A model generated the notes under the pieces. The model searched no databases. It saw nothing but the letters and a program-made list of their open reading frames with translations, and was not told the DNA's origin. Positions 25,444 through 34,414 of a DNA stretch of 44,981 nt are shown in pieces (within the stretch, counting starts at the first letter, position 1; the number at the start of each line of letters is the position of its first letter). Source of the stretch: Cyanobacteria bacterium SIG29 (GTDB taxonomy: Bacteria > Cyanobacteriota > Vampirovibrionia > Gastranaerophilales > Gastranaerophilaceae); contig SUTV01000009.1 of the NCBI GenBank assembly GCA_015152515.1, forward strand, positions 1 to 44,981, in the 5' to 3' direction. The position numbers were made by a program, and so were the translations under genes.

Positions 25444-27625
25444 TTCATATATCATTCAAATAAAAAATAATAATTTAATTTCAAAATCTTCTTCTGGTGG
25501 GATGTTTGCAGAACTTGCTAAGTACATTCTAGCTCGAAATGGTATAGTATTTGGTTGTGCTATGGAACGACTCGAAGAAGGTTTTGATGTGAAACATATT
25601 TATATTGAAAAAGAAGAAGATTTGTATAAATTACAAGGTTCAAAATATGTTCAAAGTAATCTTGGCAAGACCATAAAACAAGCAAAAGAATTTTTAGAAC
25701 AAGGTCGTTTTGTTTTATTCTCAGGCACACCTTGTCAAATAGCTGGATTAAAAGCATATTTAAGAAAAGATTATGATAATTTATTAACTGTTGATTTGAG
25801 TTGTACTGGTACACCATCACAAAAGTTATTTAATGATTTTATAAAGTTCTTAGAAAATAAATATAAAAAGAAAATTATTAAATTTGAATTTAGAAATAAA
25901 GAAAAATTAGGTTGGGCTTGTGGTAATGCTCTAATTACTTTAGAAAATGGAGAACAAAAAATATTACATAATAATGTAACTTCTTTTTTGTATTTCTTCA
26001 TGAATGGAATTAGCGAGCAAGAGCGTTGTTATACTTGTAAATATGCAGGTTTGGAAAGAATATCAGATATTACAATCGCTGACGCGTGGGGAATAGAACA
26101 AGAATATCCTGAACTTTTAAAAACAAAATTAGATAAAAATAAAGGCATTTCTCTAGTTCTTATTAATACAGAAAAAGGTGAAAATTTTTTTGAAAAATTA
26201 CAAGATAATGTAATTTACAATAGGGTTAATATTAATCTATTAAAAAAATATAATCATCCATTAAGACATCCATCTATAAAAAACGTAATGAGAGATAAGT
26301 ATTTAGAAGAATATAAAAAATATGGATATGTTGGGCTTGATAATTTCTTCAAAAAAAATTTAGGGTGGAAATATTATTATAAAATTTTGCAAAATCATAC
26401 TCCCAAATTTATTAAAAACTTTATTAAGCTATTTGTAAAAAAACAACCTCAAAAATTTGATAGTGTTATATCCACTTGGGCTCATTTAAAAAATTATGGC
26501 GCAATTCTTACTGGATATGCTTTAAAAAAAACAATAAATAATCTTGGATATAGTGCAAAACTTTTAAAGTTTGCAGATGATGACAAATCAATTGCTAAGC
26601 CTTTTAATGATAAATATTGTATTTATACAGAAAAAATGTATTTAGCGCCAACTGATATGAGTAAATTGTCAGAAATTACAAACACATATATTGTTGGCTC
26701 TGATAATCAATTTAATTTGAATACTAATCATAAATACATATATTTGCCATTAGCTTTTTATCTTCCAAAAGAAATGAAAAAAGTTTCAATTTCGACATCA
26801 ATGAGTTTGGAAGAAATTGCAGCACCAGAAATTGAAATATCTACTATGAAAACACTTTTAAAACGCTTTGATTATTTATCAGTTCGTGAATATAACGGTG
26901 TTGATATTATGAAAGAAACTTTTGATTGCAAAGCTGATTGGGTTATCGACCCAGTATTCTATTTAGATAAACAAGAATATATTGATTTAGCTCAAGAATC
27001 TAAAGTTGAAGCAAAAGATAAAATTTTAACTTATGTCCTTTATCCAACGGAAGATACCAATAAAATTTTAGATGATGTTAAAAATAAGTATGGTAATAAT
27101 ATTATTGATTTTGCTGGAAATGAAGTTTCTGTTAAATCAATTGAAAATAAACATATTTCTGTTGAAAATTGGTTAAAAGCAATAATTGATTCAAAAATTA
27201 TTGTTACAGATTCATTCCATTGTGTTTGTTTTGCTTTAATATTTAATAAACCATTTGTATGCATAAAAAATACACATGGTTTCATTCGTTTTAAATCTTT
27301 ATTTAAAATGTTCGATTTACATGATAATGTAACTGAATCTTCGAAAAAAATTATTTATAATGAAAATTATAATTATGATAAGATTCAAAATATTATTGAA
27401 GAAAAGTCTGATTTTGTAAAAAATAAATTAGTGCAAATTTTAACCGAACCAAAGGTTATTACAAAAGAACAAGAAGAAGCTGAAATTGAACTTAAAAAAA
27501 TACCAAAGAAAGAGCTCTATGTTAATTTTTGGTATAAAGAAAATAAATTATTTTATTATGCAATAATCGTTCCTTTTGTAAAACCTATTAAAAAATTAAT
27601 AAGAGAATCTAAATGCAAAAAATAA
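25433..27625 (+). CDS. FrhB-like flavoprotein fused to polysaccharide pyruvyl transferase
   Basis: A 730-residue fusion. Residues ~1-330 match the coenzyme F420 hydrogenase/dehydrogenase beta-subunit family: SSSGGMFAELA, FSGTPCQIAGL, C-T-G-T-P-S, ERCYTCKYAGLERISDITIADAWG. Residues ~350-680 match polysaccharide pyruvyl transferase (WcaK type): STWAHLKNYGAILTGYAL, YIVGSDNQFN, KKVSISTS, RFDYLSVREYNGV, ADWVIDPVFYL, IVTDSFHCVCFALIFNKPFV. It probably adds a ketal pyruvate to the glycan. The usual N-terminal 2[4Fe-4S] ferredoxin segment is absent. ATG 25433 is preferred over an upstream in-frame start because GGAGA lies just before it. It overlaps the polymerase gene and, by 13 bases, the flippase gene. 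Confidence 0.88.
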   Translation: MLNNSYIIQIKNNNLISKSSSGGMFAELAKYILARNGIVFGCAMERLEEGFDVKHIYIEKEEDLYKLQGSKYVQSNLGKTIKQAKEFLEQGRFVLFSGTPCQIAGLKAYLRKDYDNLLTVDLSCTGTPSQKLFNDFIKFLENKYKKKIIKFEFRNKEKLGWACGNALITLENGEQKILHNNVTSFLYFFMNGISEQERCYTCKYAGLERISDITIADAWGIEQEYPELLKTKLDKNKGISLVLINTEKGENFFEKLQDNVIYNRVNINLLKKYNHPLRHPSIKNVMRDKYLEEYKKYGYVGLDNFFKKNLGWKYYYKILQNHTPKFIKNFIKLFVKKQPQKFDSVISTWAHLKNYGAILTGYALKKTINNLGYSAKLLKFADDDKSIAKPFNDKYCIYTEKMYLAPTDMSKLSEITNTYIVGSDNQFNLNTNHKYIYLPLAFYLPKEMKKVSISTSMSLEEIAAPEIEISTMKTLLKRFDYLSVREYNGVDIMKETFDCKADWVIDPVFYLDKQEYIDLAQESKVEAKDKILTYVLYPTEDTNKILDDVKNKYGNNIIDFAGNEVSVKSIENKHISVENWLKAIIDSKIIVTDSFHCVCFALIFNKPFVCIKNTHGFIRFKSLFKMFDLHDNVTESSKKIIYNENYNYDKIQNIIEEKSDFVKNKLVQILTEPKVITKEQEEAEIELKKIPKKELYVNFWYKENKLFYYAIIVPFVKPIKKLIRESKCKK

Positions 27626-28842
27626 AACAAATATTTTTAAATAACATATATGCTATATCATTGTATTCTAGGCAAATTGCTGGAACACTTATTTTATTTG
27701 TTATAGCACGCTACCTCTCTGTTTATGATTATGGTTTATTCTCAAGTTACAAAGCGATTGCTACTTTTATCTTAACTTTTGCTTGTCTTGGTTATAACGA
27801 ATATATTCTTGTTTCTAGTAATAAAAATGTTCACGAAGTTAAATTAAAAATAACTTTGTTTTTAATAAATGCATTAGCTATTGTTTTGTCAACTAGCTTA
27901 ATATCTATTTTTTGCCCTTTAGATATGCATTTAATATTTATTCTTGTATTAATAAGAGCATTTTTTGAAACAACTTTCTTTGCTTTAATTTTGCCTTATT
28001 TTCAAGCTAGTAATAAATTAAAAATTATTAGTTATATAAATATTCTGTACAGTATTTTGGTTTCATTATTGGCGTTAATATCTTTTGTATTTAAATTATC
28101 CTTGTTTAAATTTTTAGTTTTAAGTTGCTTAATTGGATTTATAAACTATATACAATGTTCGATTTATTTAAAAATTAATATTTTTAATATGCTATTTAAA
28201 ATAAAAAATTATTTTTATTTAATTGATAAATCTATTTTTGGTTATATTGGCGTAATTATTGCCTTTTTATTGTATTCTCAAATTCCTTCATTGTATGTTT
28301 CAACTTTTTTATCTAAAGAAGATGCCGCTTTATATTTTTCAGCATTTACAATAGCCGGTATTATTGGTTTATTGATTTCTGCACAAAATCAAAAAATAGT
28401 TCCAGAAATGATGAAAAATACAATTCAAAATATAAAAAAATTAATTAAAAACAATTTTAATTTTGTTATGAAAATAAATACATTTATATTTGTTTTATTT
28501 TTATTATTTGGCAAACAATTATTGTTATTAATTTATGGACAAGAATATTATCAAAATGGTCACATATTATTATTATTATTTACACTAGGAAATATTAGTT
28601 TAGCTTTAGCAAATATTTATGGTGCATATATTACTGCGAGTGGAAATCAACATATAAAAATTCATATGCAACTAGAAGCTATTATAATATCAATTTTAGT
28701 GCTTTTATTGTTTAATAAATATGGTGTATATGCTGCTTCATTAGCATATTTAACATCAGCAACTCATGTTGGTATTAGATATACTTTAAAAACAAAACAA
28801 CTTTTAAAACAAAATGAGTTATTAAAAGCCGAATCAAATTAG
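27613..28842 (+). CDS. Lipid-linked oligosaccharide flippase (Wzx/MATE-like)
   Basis: A 409-residue membrane protein with about 12 predicted helices and the N-terminal Wzx pattern YSRQIAGTLILFVIARYLSVYDYGLFSSYKA. Wzx moves undecaprenyl-linked repeat units across the inner membrane for Wzy. Two GALG-like tracts and a central QNQKIVPEMMK match the polysaccharide synthesis protein family. It begins inside the end of the pyruvyltransferase fusion and is the last gene before a 225-base regulatory gap. Confidence 0.88.
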   Translation: MQKIKQIFLNNIYAISLYSRQIAGTLILFVIARYLSVYDYGLFSSYKAIATFILTFACLGYNEYILVSSNKNVHEVKLKITLFLINALAIVLSTSLISIFCPLDMHLIFILVLIRAFFETTFFALILPYFQASNKLKIISYINILYSILVSLLALISFVFKLSLFKFLVLSCLIGFINYIQCSIYLKINIFNMLFKIKNYFYLIDKSIFGYIGVIIAFLLYSQIPSLYVSTFLSKEDAALYFSAFTIAGIIGLLISAQNQKIVPEMMKNTIQNIKKLIKNNFNFVMKINTFIFVLFLLFGKQLLLLIYGQEYYQNGHILLLLFTLGNISLALANIYGAYITASGNQHIKIHMQLEAIIISILVLLLFNKYGVYAASLAYLTSATHVGIRYTLKTKQLLKQNELLKAESN

Positions 28843-28853
28843 ATTGCATTATA

Positions 28854-28970
28854 TTGTAACAAACAAGTGACGATATAATGTAATAATTGTAATTAATTAC
28901 AATATGTTGTAATTAATTTAGTTTGTAAATATAATTAAAATACACTTATAAAATATAGTGCAAATTGTAA
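28854..28970. promoter_or_regulatory. Cluster of TTGTAA boxes, including an 18-bp palindrome, before wzz
   Basis: TTGTAA occurs at 28854, 28887, 28907, 28923 and 28965, and reversed (TTACAA) at 28897. The 28887/28897 pair forms a perfect 18-bp palindrome (ATTGTAATTAATTACAAT, 28886-28903); a second TTGTAATTAATT copy starts 20 bases later, about two helical turns. The arrangement resembles a multi-site operator. The remainder of the 225-base gap is AT-rich; the downstream ribosome site is AAGGAG before ATG 29068. Confidence 0.55.
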
Positions 28971-29067
28971 TATTCTTTGAGTTTTAATATTGTTTTTTTG
29001 GTAAAATAAAATAAGTAAAATTAATTCTTTAAATGCAATTTAACTAGATTTTATACAAGGAGATAGT

Positions 29068-30426
29068 ATGAGTGAAAATTATTACAACATACCTGATGAA
29101 TTAGATGAAGAACTCACCATTGATTTAAAAAAAATTGCCCTAGCAATTTGGAATAATAAATTCCTTATTATTAAAGTATTTGTAGTTGTTTTTTGTTTAA
29201 TGATTCTTTCTACTTTTGTATTGCCTAAAAAGTATAAAGTTGAATCTGACTTATACATTAATAAATCTAATAACTCACATATGGCAGAAATTAACCCTTA
29301 TTTTATATCTGAAGTTGGTGTTGGTAGTGGTATGGCTGCAATGCTAGCAGGTGGCGGTGGTGCTTTAACTAATGAATTAGAAATTATGCAATCACCTTTG
29401 GTTATAGAAAAAGTTATTAAAGAAAATGATTTGAGATTTAAAAAAGTTTTTGGGATAATTCCAACTATTAAAACAGGTAAATATTTAACTGTTGAAGCTT
29501 TCTTAAAAAAAGGTCCTAAATTCGAAAATAAAAAAGGCACAAATGTTGTTTCTATCACATACAAAAGCAAAGATAGAGAGCTAGCATATAATGTTGTAAA
29601 CTCAATCATCAACAACTATATTGATTTACACAAACAAATTAACAGTGAAAAATCAAAACTAGATAAATCTGTTATCGAAAAAGAATACCAAAGCGTTAAA
29701 CAAGGCTTGGACTCTAAACTTAACAAAGTTTCTGGTATGCCATCTACTGCTATGACTGGTGTTGGTCATTTATCTGCAATGAGCGCGTATTCAAACTCTG
29801 CTTCATCAGCTATCGGCACATTAAGAAGCCAATACATTGCCGGCGAACGCTCTAGAATTGAAGTATCAGAAGAAGCTGAAAAAGTTGCTGAACTTGCTAA
29901 AAAGCTTGAATGGGCTAGATTAGTTGAACAAATGTCAGATACATCAAAAGTTTTAATCTTAAAAGAGCCTCGCCTTTTAGCTGAATATGAACAAGTGTCA
30001 CCAAAATTATTTATAAATATCGTAATGGGCATTGTATTAGGTGCTATCTTCGCTTTAATTGCACTTATTATTGCTGAAACAACATCTAAAAAATTAACAT
30101 ACTCTATGCTTGGCGATAACATCCTATACAGCTTGGAAAAAGATTTCACAGACTTGCAAATTGATTTGTTATCACACAAAGACAAAAAACTTGCAGTAAT
30201 TGCTTTTGAAGGCTTTTCTGAAGCTATAATCCAAAAATTACAAGCTTATAAAAACATTAAGTTTGTAAAACCTGAAATATCAGAGGAATTTATCGCTGAT
30301 ATTAATGATACAATTGATGTTATAACTGTTGCTAAAATTGGCGAAACAAACGCAAAATTATACAAGCAAATCAAAGAAATTTTGAAAAAAACTAATAAAA
30401 ATATCGTGAAAGAAGCATTGGTATGA
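29068..30426 (+). CDS. Polysaccharide co-polymerase (Wzz chain-length determinant)
   Basis: A 452-residue inner-membrane protein. A cytoplasmic start is followed by a membrane helix (~28-52), a periplasmic domain with the YKVESDLYINKSNN and ITYKSKDRELAYNVVNSIINNYI signatures of Wzz, and a second membrane helix (~312-336). The periplasmic part has a Gly/Ala-rich insertion (GMAAMLAGGGGAL). Only a short ~110-residue cytoplasmic tail follows, without the Walker motifs of the Wzc/BY-kinase type, so any tyrosine kinase would be elsewhere. It sets glycan length with Wzy. It follows the TTGTAA region, is preceded by AAGGAG, and overlaps galE copy 2 by four bases (ATGA). Confidence 0.9.
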   Translation: MSENYYNIPDELDEELTIDLKKIALAIWNNKFLIIKVFVVVFCLMILSTFVLPKKYKVESDLYINKSNNSHMAEINPYFISEVGVGSGMAAMLAGGGGALTNELEIMQSPLVIEKVIKENDLRFKKVFGIIPTIKTGKYLTVEAFLKKGPKFENKKGTNVVSITYKSKDRELAYNVVNSIINNYIDLHKQINSEKSKLDKSVIEKEYQSVKQGLDSKLNKVSGMPSTAMTGVGHLSAMSAYSNSASSAIGTLRSQYIAGERSRIEVSEEAEKVAELAKKLEWARLVEQMSDTSKVLILKEPRLLAEYEQVSPKLFINIVMGIVLGAIFALIALIIAETTSKKLTYSMLGDNILYSLEKDFTDLQIDLLSHKDKKLAVIAFEGFSEAIIQKLQAYKNIKFVKPEISEEFIADINDTIDVITVAKIGETNAKLYKQIKEILKKTNKNIVKEALV

Positions 30427-31421
30427 TACTAGTTACAGGCGGTGCTGGATACATTGGCAGTCATTGTGTTTTGGCTTTATTGGAAAAAGGTTTTAAAGTT
30501 TTAATCTTTGACAATTTATCAACCGGACACATTGAAACCGTTAATGAATTGAAAAAATATGGACAAGTTGATTTCATCAAAGGCGATTTGACTAACTTTG
30601 ATGAAATTAATTCTGCCTTAAAATCAAATCAAATTGAGGCTGTAATTCATTTCGCAGCTTTTTCACAAGTTGGCGAATCAACAACAAATCCGCAAAAATA
30701 TTATTTGAATAATGTTTGTGGAACATTGAATCTTTTAAATGCAATGCTTGAAAATAGCGTAAAAAGAATTGTTTTTTCATCTACTGCTTCAATTTATGGC
30801 GAACCAAGTTATATCCCAATTGATGAAGCACATCCAAAATCACCAATAAATCCTTATGGAAAAACAAAATTGATGATAGAAAATATTCTAGATGATTATG
30901 ACCAAGCTTACGATTTGAAATCTGTAAGATTACGCTATTTTAATGTTGCAGGCGCTGATTTAAAAACTAGAATTGGTGAATGGCATGAGCCTGAAACACA
31001 CTTGATTCCTAATGTTTTAAAATCAACTTTTGGTAATGCTAAAACCTTCCAAATGTTTGGTGATGACTACGAAACAAAAGATGGAACTTGCGTTAGAGAC
31101 TATATTAACATAGAAGATTTGATTAATGCGCATTTATTGGCATTAGAATATTTGAAAAATGGCGGAGAAACGAATTATTTTAACTTAGGCACAAATGATG
31201 GAAATTCGGTTAAAGAAGTTTTTAATGCATGCCAAAAAATCACAGGAAAAAATATTCCGGTTGAGGTAAAATCAAGAAGAGCAGGTGACCCTGCAAAATT
31301 AATCGCAGATAACTCTAAAGCAAAATCTGTTTTAAACTGGTCACCTAAAAACACCCTAGAAACAAGCATTAAAACTGCTTATGAATGGGAAAAGAAACTA
31401 AATAAAATTACAGAGGGATAA
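30423..31421 (+). CDS. galE: UDP-glucose 4-epimerase (copy 2)
   Basis: A 332-residue paralogue of the protein at 20068, about 70% identical by eye with the same TGGAGYIGSHCVLALLE start, YGKTK catalytic motif, RYFNVAGAD and RAGDPAKLIAD. The same enzymatic role is expected; two copies may split UDP-Glc/UDP-Gal from UDP-GlcNAc/UDP-GalNAc use, or one may be redundant. It overlaps wzz by four bases and lies four bases before the radical SAM gene. The shared sequence with copy 1, in direct orientation, brackets the glycosyltransferase/flippase cassette. Confidence 0.93.
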   Translation: MILVTGGAGYIGSHCVLALLEKGFKVLIFDNLSTGHIETVNELKKYGQVDFIKGDLTNFDEINSALKSNQIEAVIHFAAFSQVGESTTNPQKYYLNNVCGTLNLLNAMLENSVKRIVFSSTASIYGEPSYIPIDEAHPKSPINPYGKTKLMIENILDDYDQAYDLKSVRLRYFNVAGADLKTRIGEWHEPETHLIPNVLKSTFGNAKTFQMFGDDYETKDGTCVRDYINIEDLINAHLLALEYLKNGGETNYFNLGTNDGNSVKEVFNACQKITGKNIPVEVKSRRAGDPAKLIADNSKAKSVLNWSPKNTLETSIKTAYEWEKKLNKITEG

Positions 31422-31425
31422 AATA

Positions 31426-32943
31426 ATGGCAAAAGTAGAGAAGCAATCGACTGTTTGGCAGTCAAACTCAATGGGTAAGTTTGATAGACTAAAATTACAA
31501 GTTAATAATATGGCTATTGATATGCTTTTAGGCTATCTTGGACATAACTTTAGCAAAGAAAAATTAATCAATTTAGCTAAAATATTTGAAAAAATTGCTG
31601 GTTCTAAAGGCGGTATCAATCACGCTCGTAGAATGCAATGGCTTTTTAAATCAAATCATCCACATCTTTTCTGGTGGAAGAAAATTTTAACAGAATTAGA
31701 CCCAAATTGCCGTAACAAATGGATTAAAAACTTCTTTGTTAATGGTTATTATGGCGACAATTTAAGAAAGCGTTCTGAATTCAATGAAAAGAACGGTTTC
31801 TTCCCACCTACAGTTTTGTTATCTAGTATTACAAAGCGTTGTAATTTCAAGTGCAAAGGCTGTTGGGCAAATGAATATGATGTTCAAGAAGACTTAACGA
31901 AAGAAAAATGGAGAGAAATTTTCACAGAAGCTCGTGATGTTATGGGTATTCATATCATCCCTGTTGTTGGTGGTGAACCATTCGCAAGAAAAGAATTTTT
32001 AGAATTGGCTGAAGAATTCAATGATTGCGCGTTTATTACTTTCACAAACGGCTCATTAATTACAGAAAAAACTGTTGAAAAATTGAAAAAATTAGGAAAT
32101 GTTCATCCTATGTTTTCGCTTGGTGGTTTGAGAGAAAATACTGATTCTGTTCGTGGTGAAGGCTGTTTTGATATGGTTATGAGCAAAATGGATATGCTTA
32201 GAGAAGCTGGTATTTTCTTTGGTGCAAGTATCACTGCTACAAGTGCAAATTGTGATGAAGTTACTTCTGATGAATTTATGAAAATGTTATCTGATAAAGG
32301 TGCACTATGGAGTTGGTTCTTCCATTATGTTCCAGTTGGTGACAGCCCAGATGTAAGTTTAGTTCCAGATGCAAAACAAAGACAACAAATTTTAAAAGCT
32401 GTTTATAACGCAAGAAACACACTGCCAATGATGACAGTTGATTTCTGGGGTGATGGACCTGAAATGATGGGTTGTATTGCAGGTGGAAGACAATATGTTC
32501 ACGTTAATCCTCGTGGTGATGTTGAGCCTTGTACTTTTGTTCACTTAGCAACTCATAATGTTAAAAATTGCACATTAACAGAAGCATTAGCTTCTCCATT
32601 TATGAAGGCGATTAGAGATGGCATTCCTTATGAAGATGGTAATATGCTAAGACCTTGTATGATCGTTGATAGACCAGATGTTTTAAGAGGTTATTATCAA
32701 AAATTCCAACCATATGAAACACACGAAAATGCTGCTGCATATCTGACAAATCCTGAAATTACTTCAAAAATTGATAAATATTCTAAAGATGTAAAAGAGA
32801 TTCTTGATGAGGATTGGAGAAATAATTTATGGATGACAATCTTCCCTCTTGAAGGTGAATATTATATAGATAGAGACAATTTCTGTTCAAAAGAACAACC
32901 AAAAAATAAATGTAGCGGTCAATGTGTAGGTTGTGGCAAATAA
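31426..32943 (+). CDS. Radical SAM protein, envelope-linked, function unknown
   Basis: A 505-residue protein, longer than simple radical SAM enzymes. The N-terminal ~125 residues are helical and basic, containing many aromatic residues. The CX3CX2C motif is C139/C143/C146 (RCNFKCKGCW), with VVGGEPF later. A SPASM-like region includes RGDVEPCTF and LRPCMIV, and the last ~20 residues carry four cysteines in a CX8CX3CX2C pattern, suggesting an additional cluster. The neighbours are galE upstream and a PAP2 phosphatase and lipid kinase downstream with abutting or overlapping starts, so an envelope lipid or glycolipid substrate is the best guess. I do not recognise the precise family. Confidence 0.85.
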   Translation: MAKVEKQSTVWQSNSMGKFDRLKLQVNNMAIDMLLGYLGHNFSKEKLINLAKIFEKIAGSKGGINHARRMQWLFKSNHPHLFWWKKILTELDPNCRNKWIKNFFVNGYYGDNLRKRSEFNEKNGFFPPTVLLSSITKRCNFKCKGCWANEYDVQEDLTKEKWREIFTEARDVMGIHIIPVVGGEPFARKEFLELAEEFNDCAFITFTNGSLITEKTVEKLKKLGNVHPMFSLGGLRENTDSVRGEGCFDMVMSKMDMLREAGIFFGASITATSANCDEVTSDEFMKMLSDKGALWSWFFHYVPVGDSPDVSLVPDAKQRQQILKAVYNARNTLPMMTVDFWGDGPEMMGCIAGGRQYVHVNPRGDVEPCTFVHLATHNVKNCTLTEALASPFMKAIRDGIPYEDGNMLRPCMIVDRPDVLRGYYQKFQPYETHENAAAYLTNPEITSKIDKYSKDVKEILDEDWRNNLWMTIFPLEGEYYIDRDNFCSKEQPKNKCSGQCVGCGK

Positions 32944-32944
32944 T

Positions 32945-33559
32945 ATGAAAAAACTAGTTTCTGTATTAGTTACATTCATAATTTATACAATTGTAGTAAA
33001 TGCTTGTCCTCAGGTAACTGTTTGGGACAAGTCTTTACTTTCAATTTTGCATAGTTTTTTAGCACCATTGCCACTAATAATTCCATCTTTAATGGATGAA
33101 ATTTTATATGCTGCAATGATTATCATTCCATTTTTAGGACTTGGAATTTACTTTTTAAAAACTAAAAAATTCTATGATTTAGTTTTATTTTATGCTGTTC
33201 CATTAATTTGTTTTTTACTTAATTCAGGGTTTAAGGAAATAATTCAGCGTCCGCGCCCACCATTTGAACTTCAACAAGTAATAAAATTAACAAGTTACAG
33301 TTATACTTCAACTCATAGCCTTGTAATGTTCTGCTTATGGGGAATGGTTATATTTTATGCTTATAAATATAATTTTTCTAAACCAGTTAAAAACTTTTTG
33401 ATGGTATTTACTATTCTATGGGTTTTATTTGTTGGACTTAGTAGAATGTGGCTCGGCGTGCATTATTTTACAGATGTAATTGGTGGATTTATTTTAGGAA
33501 TATTCTTCTTACTAATATTCATTAAAATAAGCAACAAATTTCAGAAAGTAGGAGATTAA
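32945..33559 (+). CDS. PAP2-family membrane phosphatase
   Basis: A 204-residue protein with about six hydrophobic helices. The three PAP2 motifs are present: KEIIQRPRP (KX6RP), SYTSTHS (the variant of PSGH) and SRMWLGVHYFTDV (SRxxxxxHxxxD). Family members dephosphorylate phosphatidic acid or undecaprenyl pyrophosphate. ATG 32945 is chosen, one base after the previous stop; an in-frame GTG at 32933 would overlap. With a diacylglycerol-kinase-like gene directly downstream (TAATG overlap), lipid phosphate cycling is plausible. Confidence 0.88.
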   Translation: MKKLVSVLVTFIIYTIVVNACPQVTVWDKSLLSILHSFLAPLPLIIPSLMDEILYAAMIIIPFLGLGIYFLKTKKFYDLVLFYAVPLICFLLNSGFKEIIQRPRPPFELQQVIKLTSYSYTSTHSLVMFCLWGMVIFYAYKYNFSKPVKNFLMVFTILWVLFVGLSRMWLGVHYFTDVIGGFILGIFFLLIFIKISNKFQKVGD

Positions 33560-34413
33560 TGAAAAAAGTTCTTGTTGTTGCAAATTTTAATGCAGGAAGA
33601 AAAAGAACAATCAGACATAGAAAAAAATTATTAAGACTTTTGCAAAAGACAGCAGAGTCTTATAGAGTTGTTTCTATTGGAAAATTTAATCCAGATGATG
33701 TTAAAGATTATGATACTATTGTTGCTATTGGCGGAGATGGTACTGTTAATGCTGTTTTGCCTTATGTTATTAATACAGACAAAACTTTGGGGATTATTCC
33801 AACAGGTACTGCAAATCTTTTAGCTGCAAAATTAGGTATTCCTATGAATTACTATTTAGCGTTAAAAAGGCTAAAAAAAGCTCAAACAAAACAAATTGAT
33901 TACATTGATATTAATAATGAACCTTGCGTTTTACGATTTGGCTTAGGATACGATTCTGATATTATTTGCAAAACTCCACAATCATTAAAAAACAAATTTG
34001 GATATTTTGCTTATTTCTTATCTGGCATAATTTTTGCATTAAGACTAGAACCAAAGGAATACGAACTAACATATAATAATGAAACTAAAAATGTTAATTC
34101 TACCTGTATAATTGTTGCAAACGCAGCTAATATGTATAGAAACTTTTTTTCAGTTGGAAATAATTGTAAACTTGATGATGGATTAATGGACGTTTTTGTT
34201 CTAAAAACTAAAAATCCAATACTTTATTTCTTTGAGTTAATTGGTATTGCACTTGGATTAAGATTTAACTCTAAAAGAGCAGAATATTTTCAGACAAATG
34301 AATTATCTATCAAAAACAAATGGTGCGTTGACCATATAGATGGTGAAAAGAAAAAACACTCTGATGATTTAAATTTTAAAATTGAAAATAAAGCTATTAA
34401 AGTTATATTTTAA
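33559..34413 (+). CDS. Diacylglycerol kinase family lipid kinase (YegS/DgkB-like)
   Basis: A 284-residue soluble lipid kinase. The nucleotide-binding motif GGDGTVNAV and the GTANLLA motif are intact; the second domain starts with a YIDIN strand and contains GLGYDSDII and LDDGLMDVFVL, all typical of the DAGK catalytic family. It would phosphorylate diacylglycerol or a related lipid at the membrane. The start codon shares a base with the PAP2 stop, giving a kinase/phosphatase pair in one unit. Its stop is one base from the stop of the convergent gene at 34415, with no visible terminator. Confidence 0.9.
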   Translation: MKKVLVVANFNAGRKRTIRHRKKLLRLLQKTAESYRVVSIGKFNPDDVKDYDTIVAIGGDGTVNAVLPYVINTDKTLGIIPTGTANLLAAKLGIPMNYYLALKRLKKAQTKQIDYIDINNEPCVLRFGLGYDSDIICKTPQSLKNKFGYFAYFLSGIIFALRLEPKEYELTYNNETKNVNSTCIIVANAANMYRNFFSVGNNCKLDDGLMDVFVLKTKNPILYFFELIGIALGLRFNSKRAEYFQTNELSIKNKWCVDHIDGEKKKHSDDLNFKIENKAIKVIF

Positions 34414-34414
34414 A

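Noticed and set aside
28843-29067. CRISPR array or short tandem repeat
   Set aside because: The TTGTAA copies are hexamers with irregular spacing and no conserved repeat/spacer structure.
29298-30185. Two minus-strand frames inside wzz
   Set aside because: Antisense to a well-supported Wzz, with compositional bias only (Ser/Pro/Ile), so treated as shadows.
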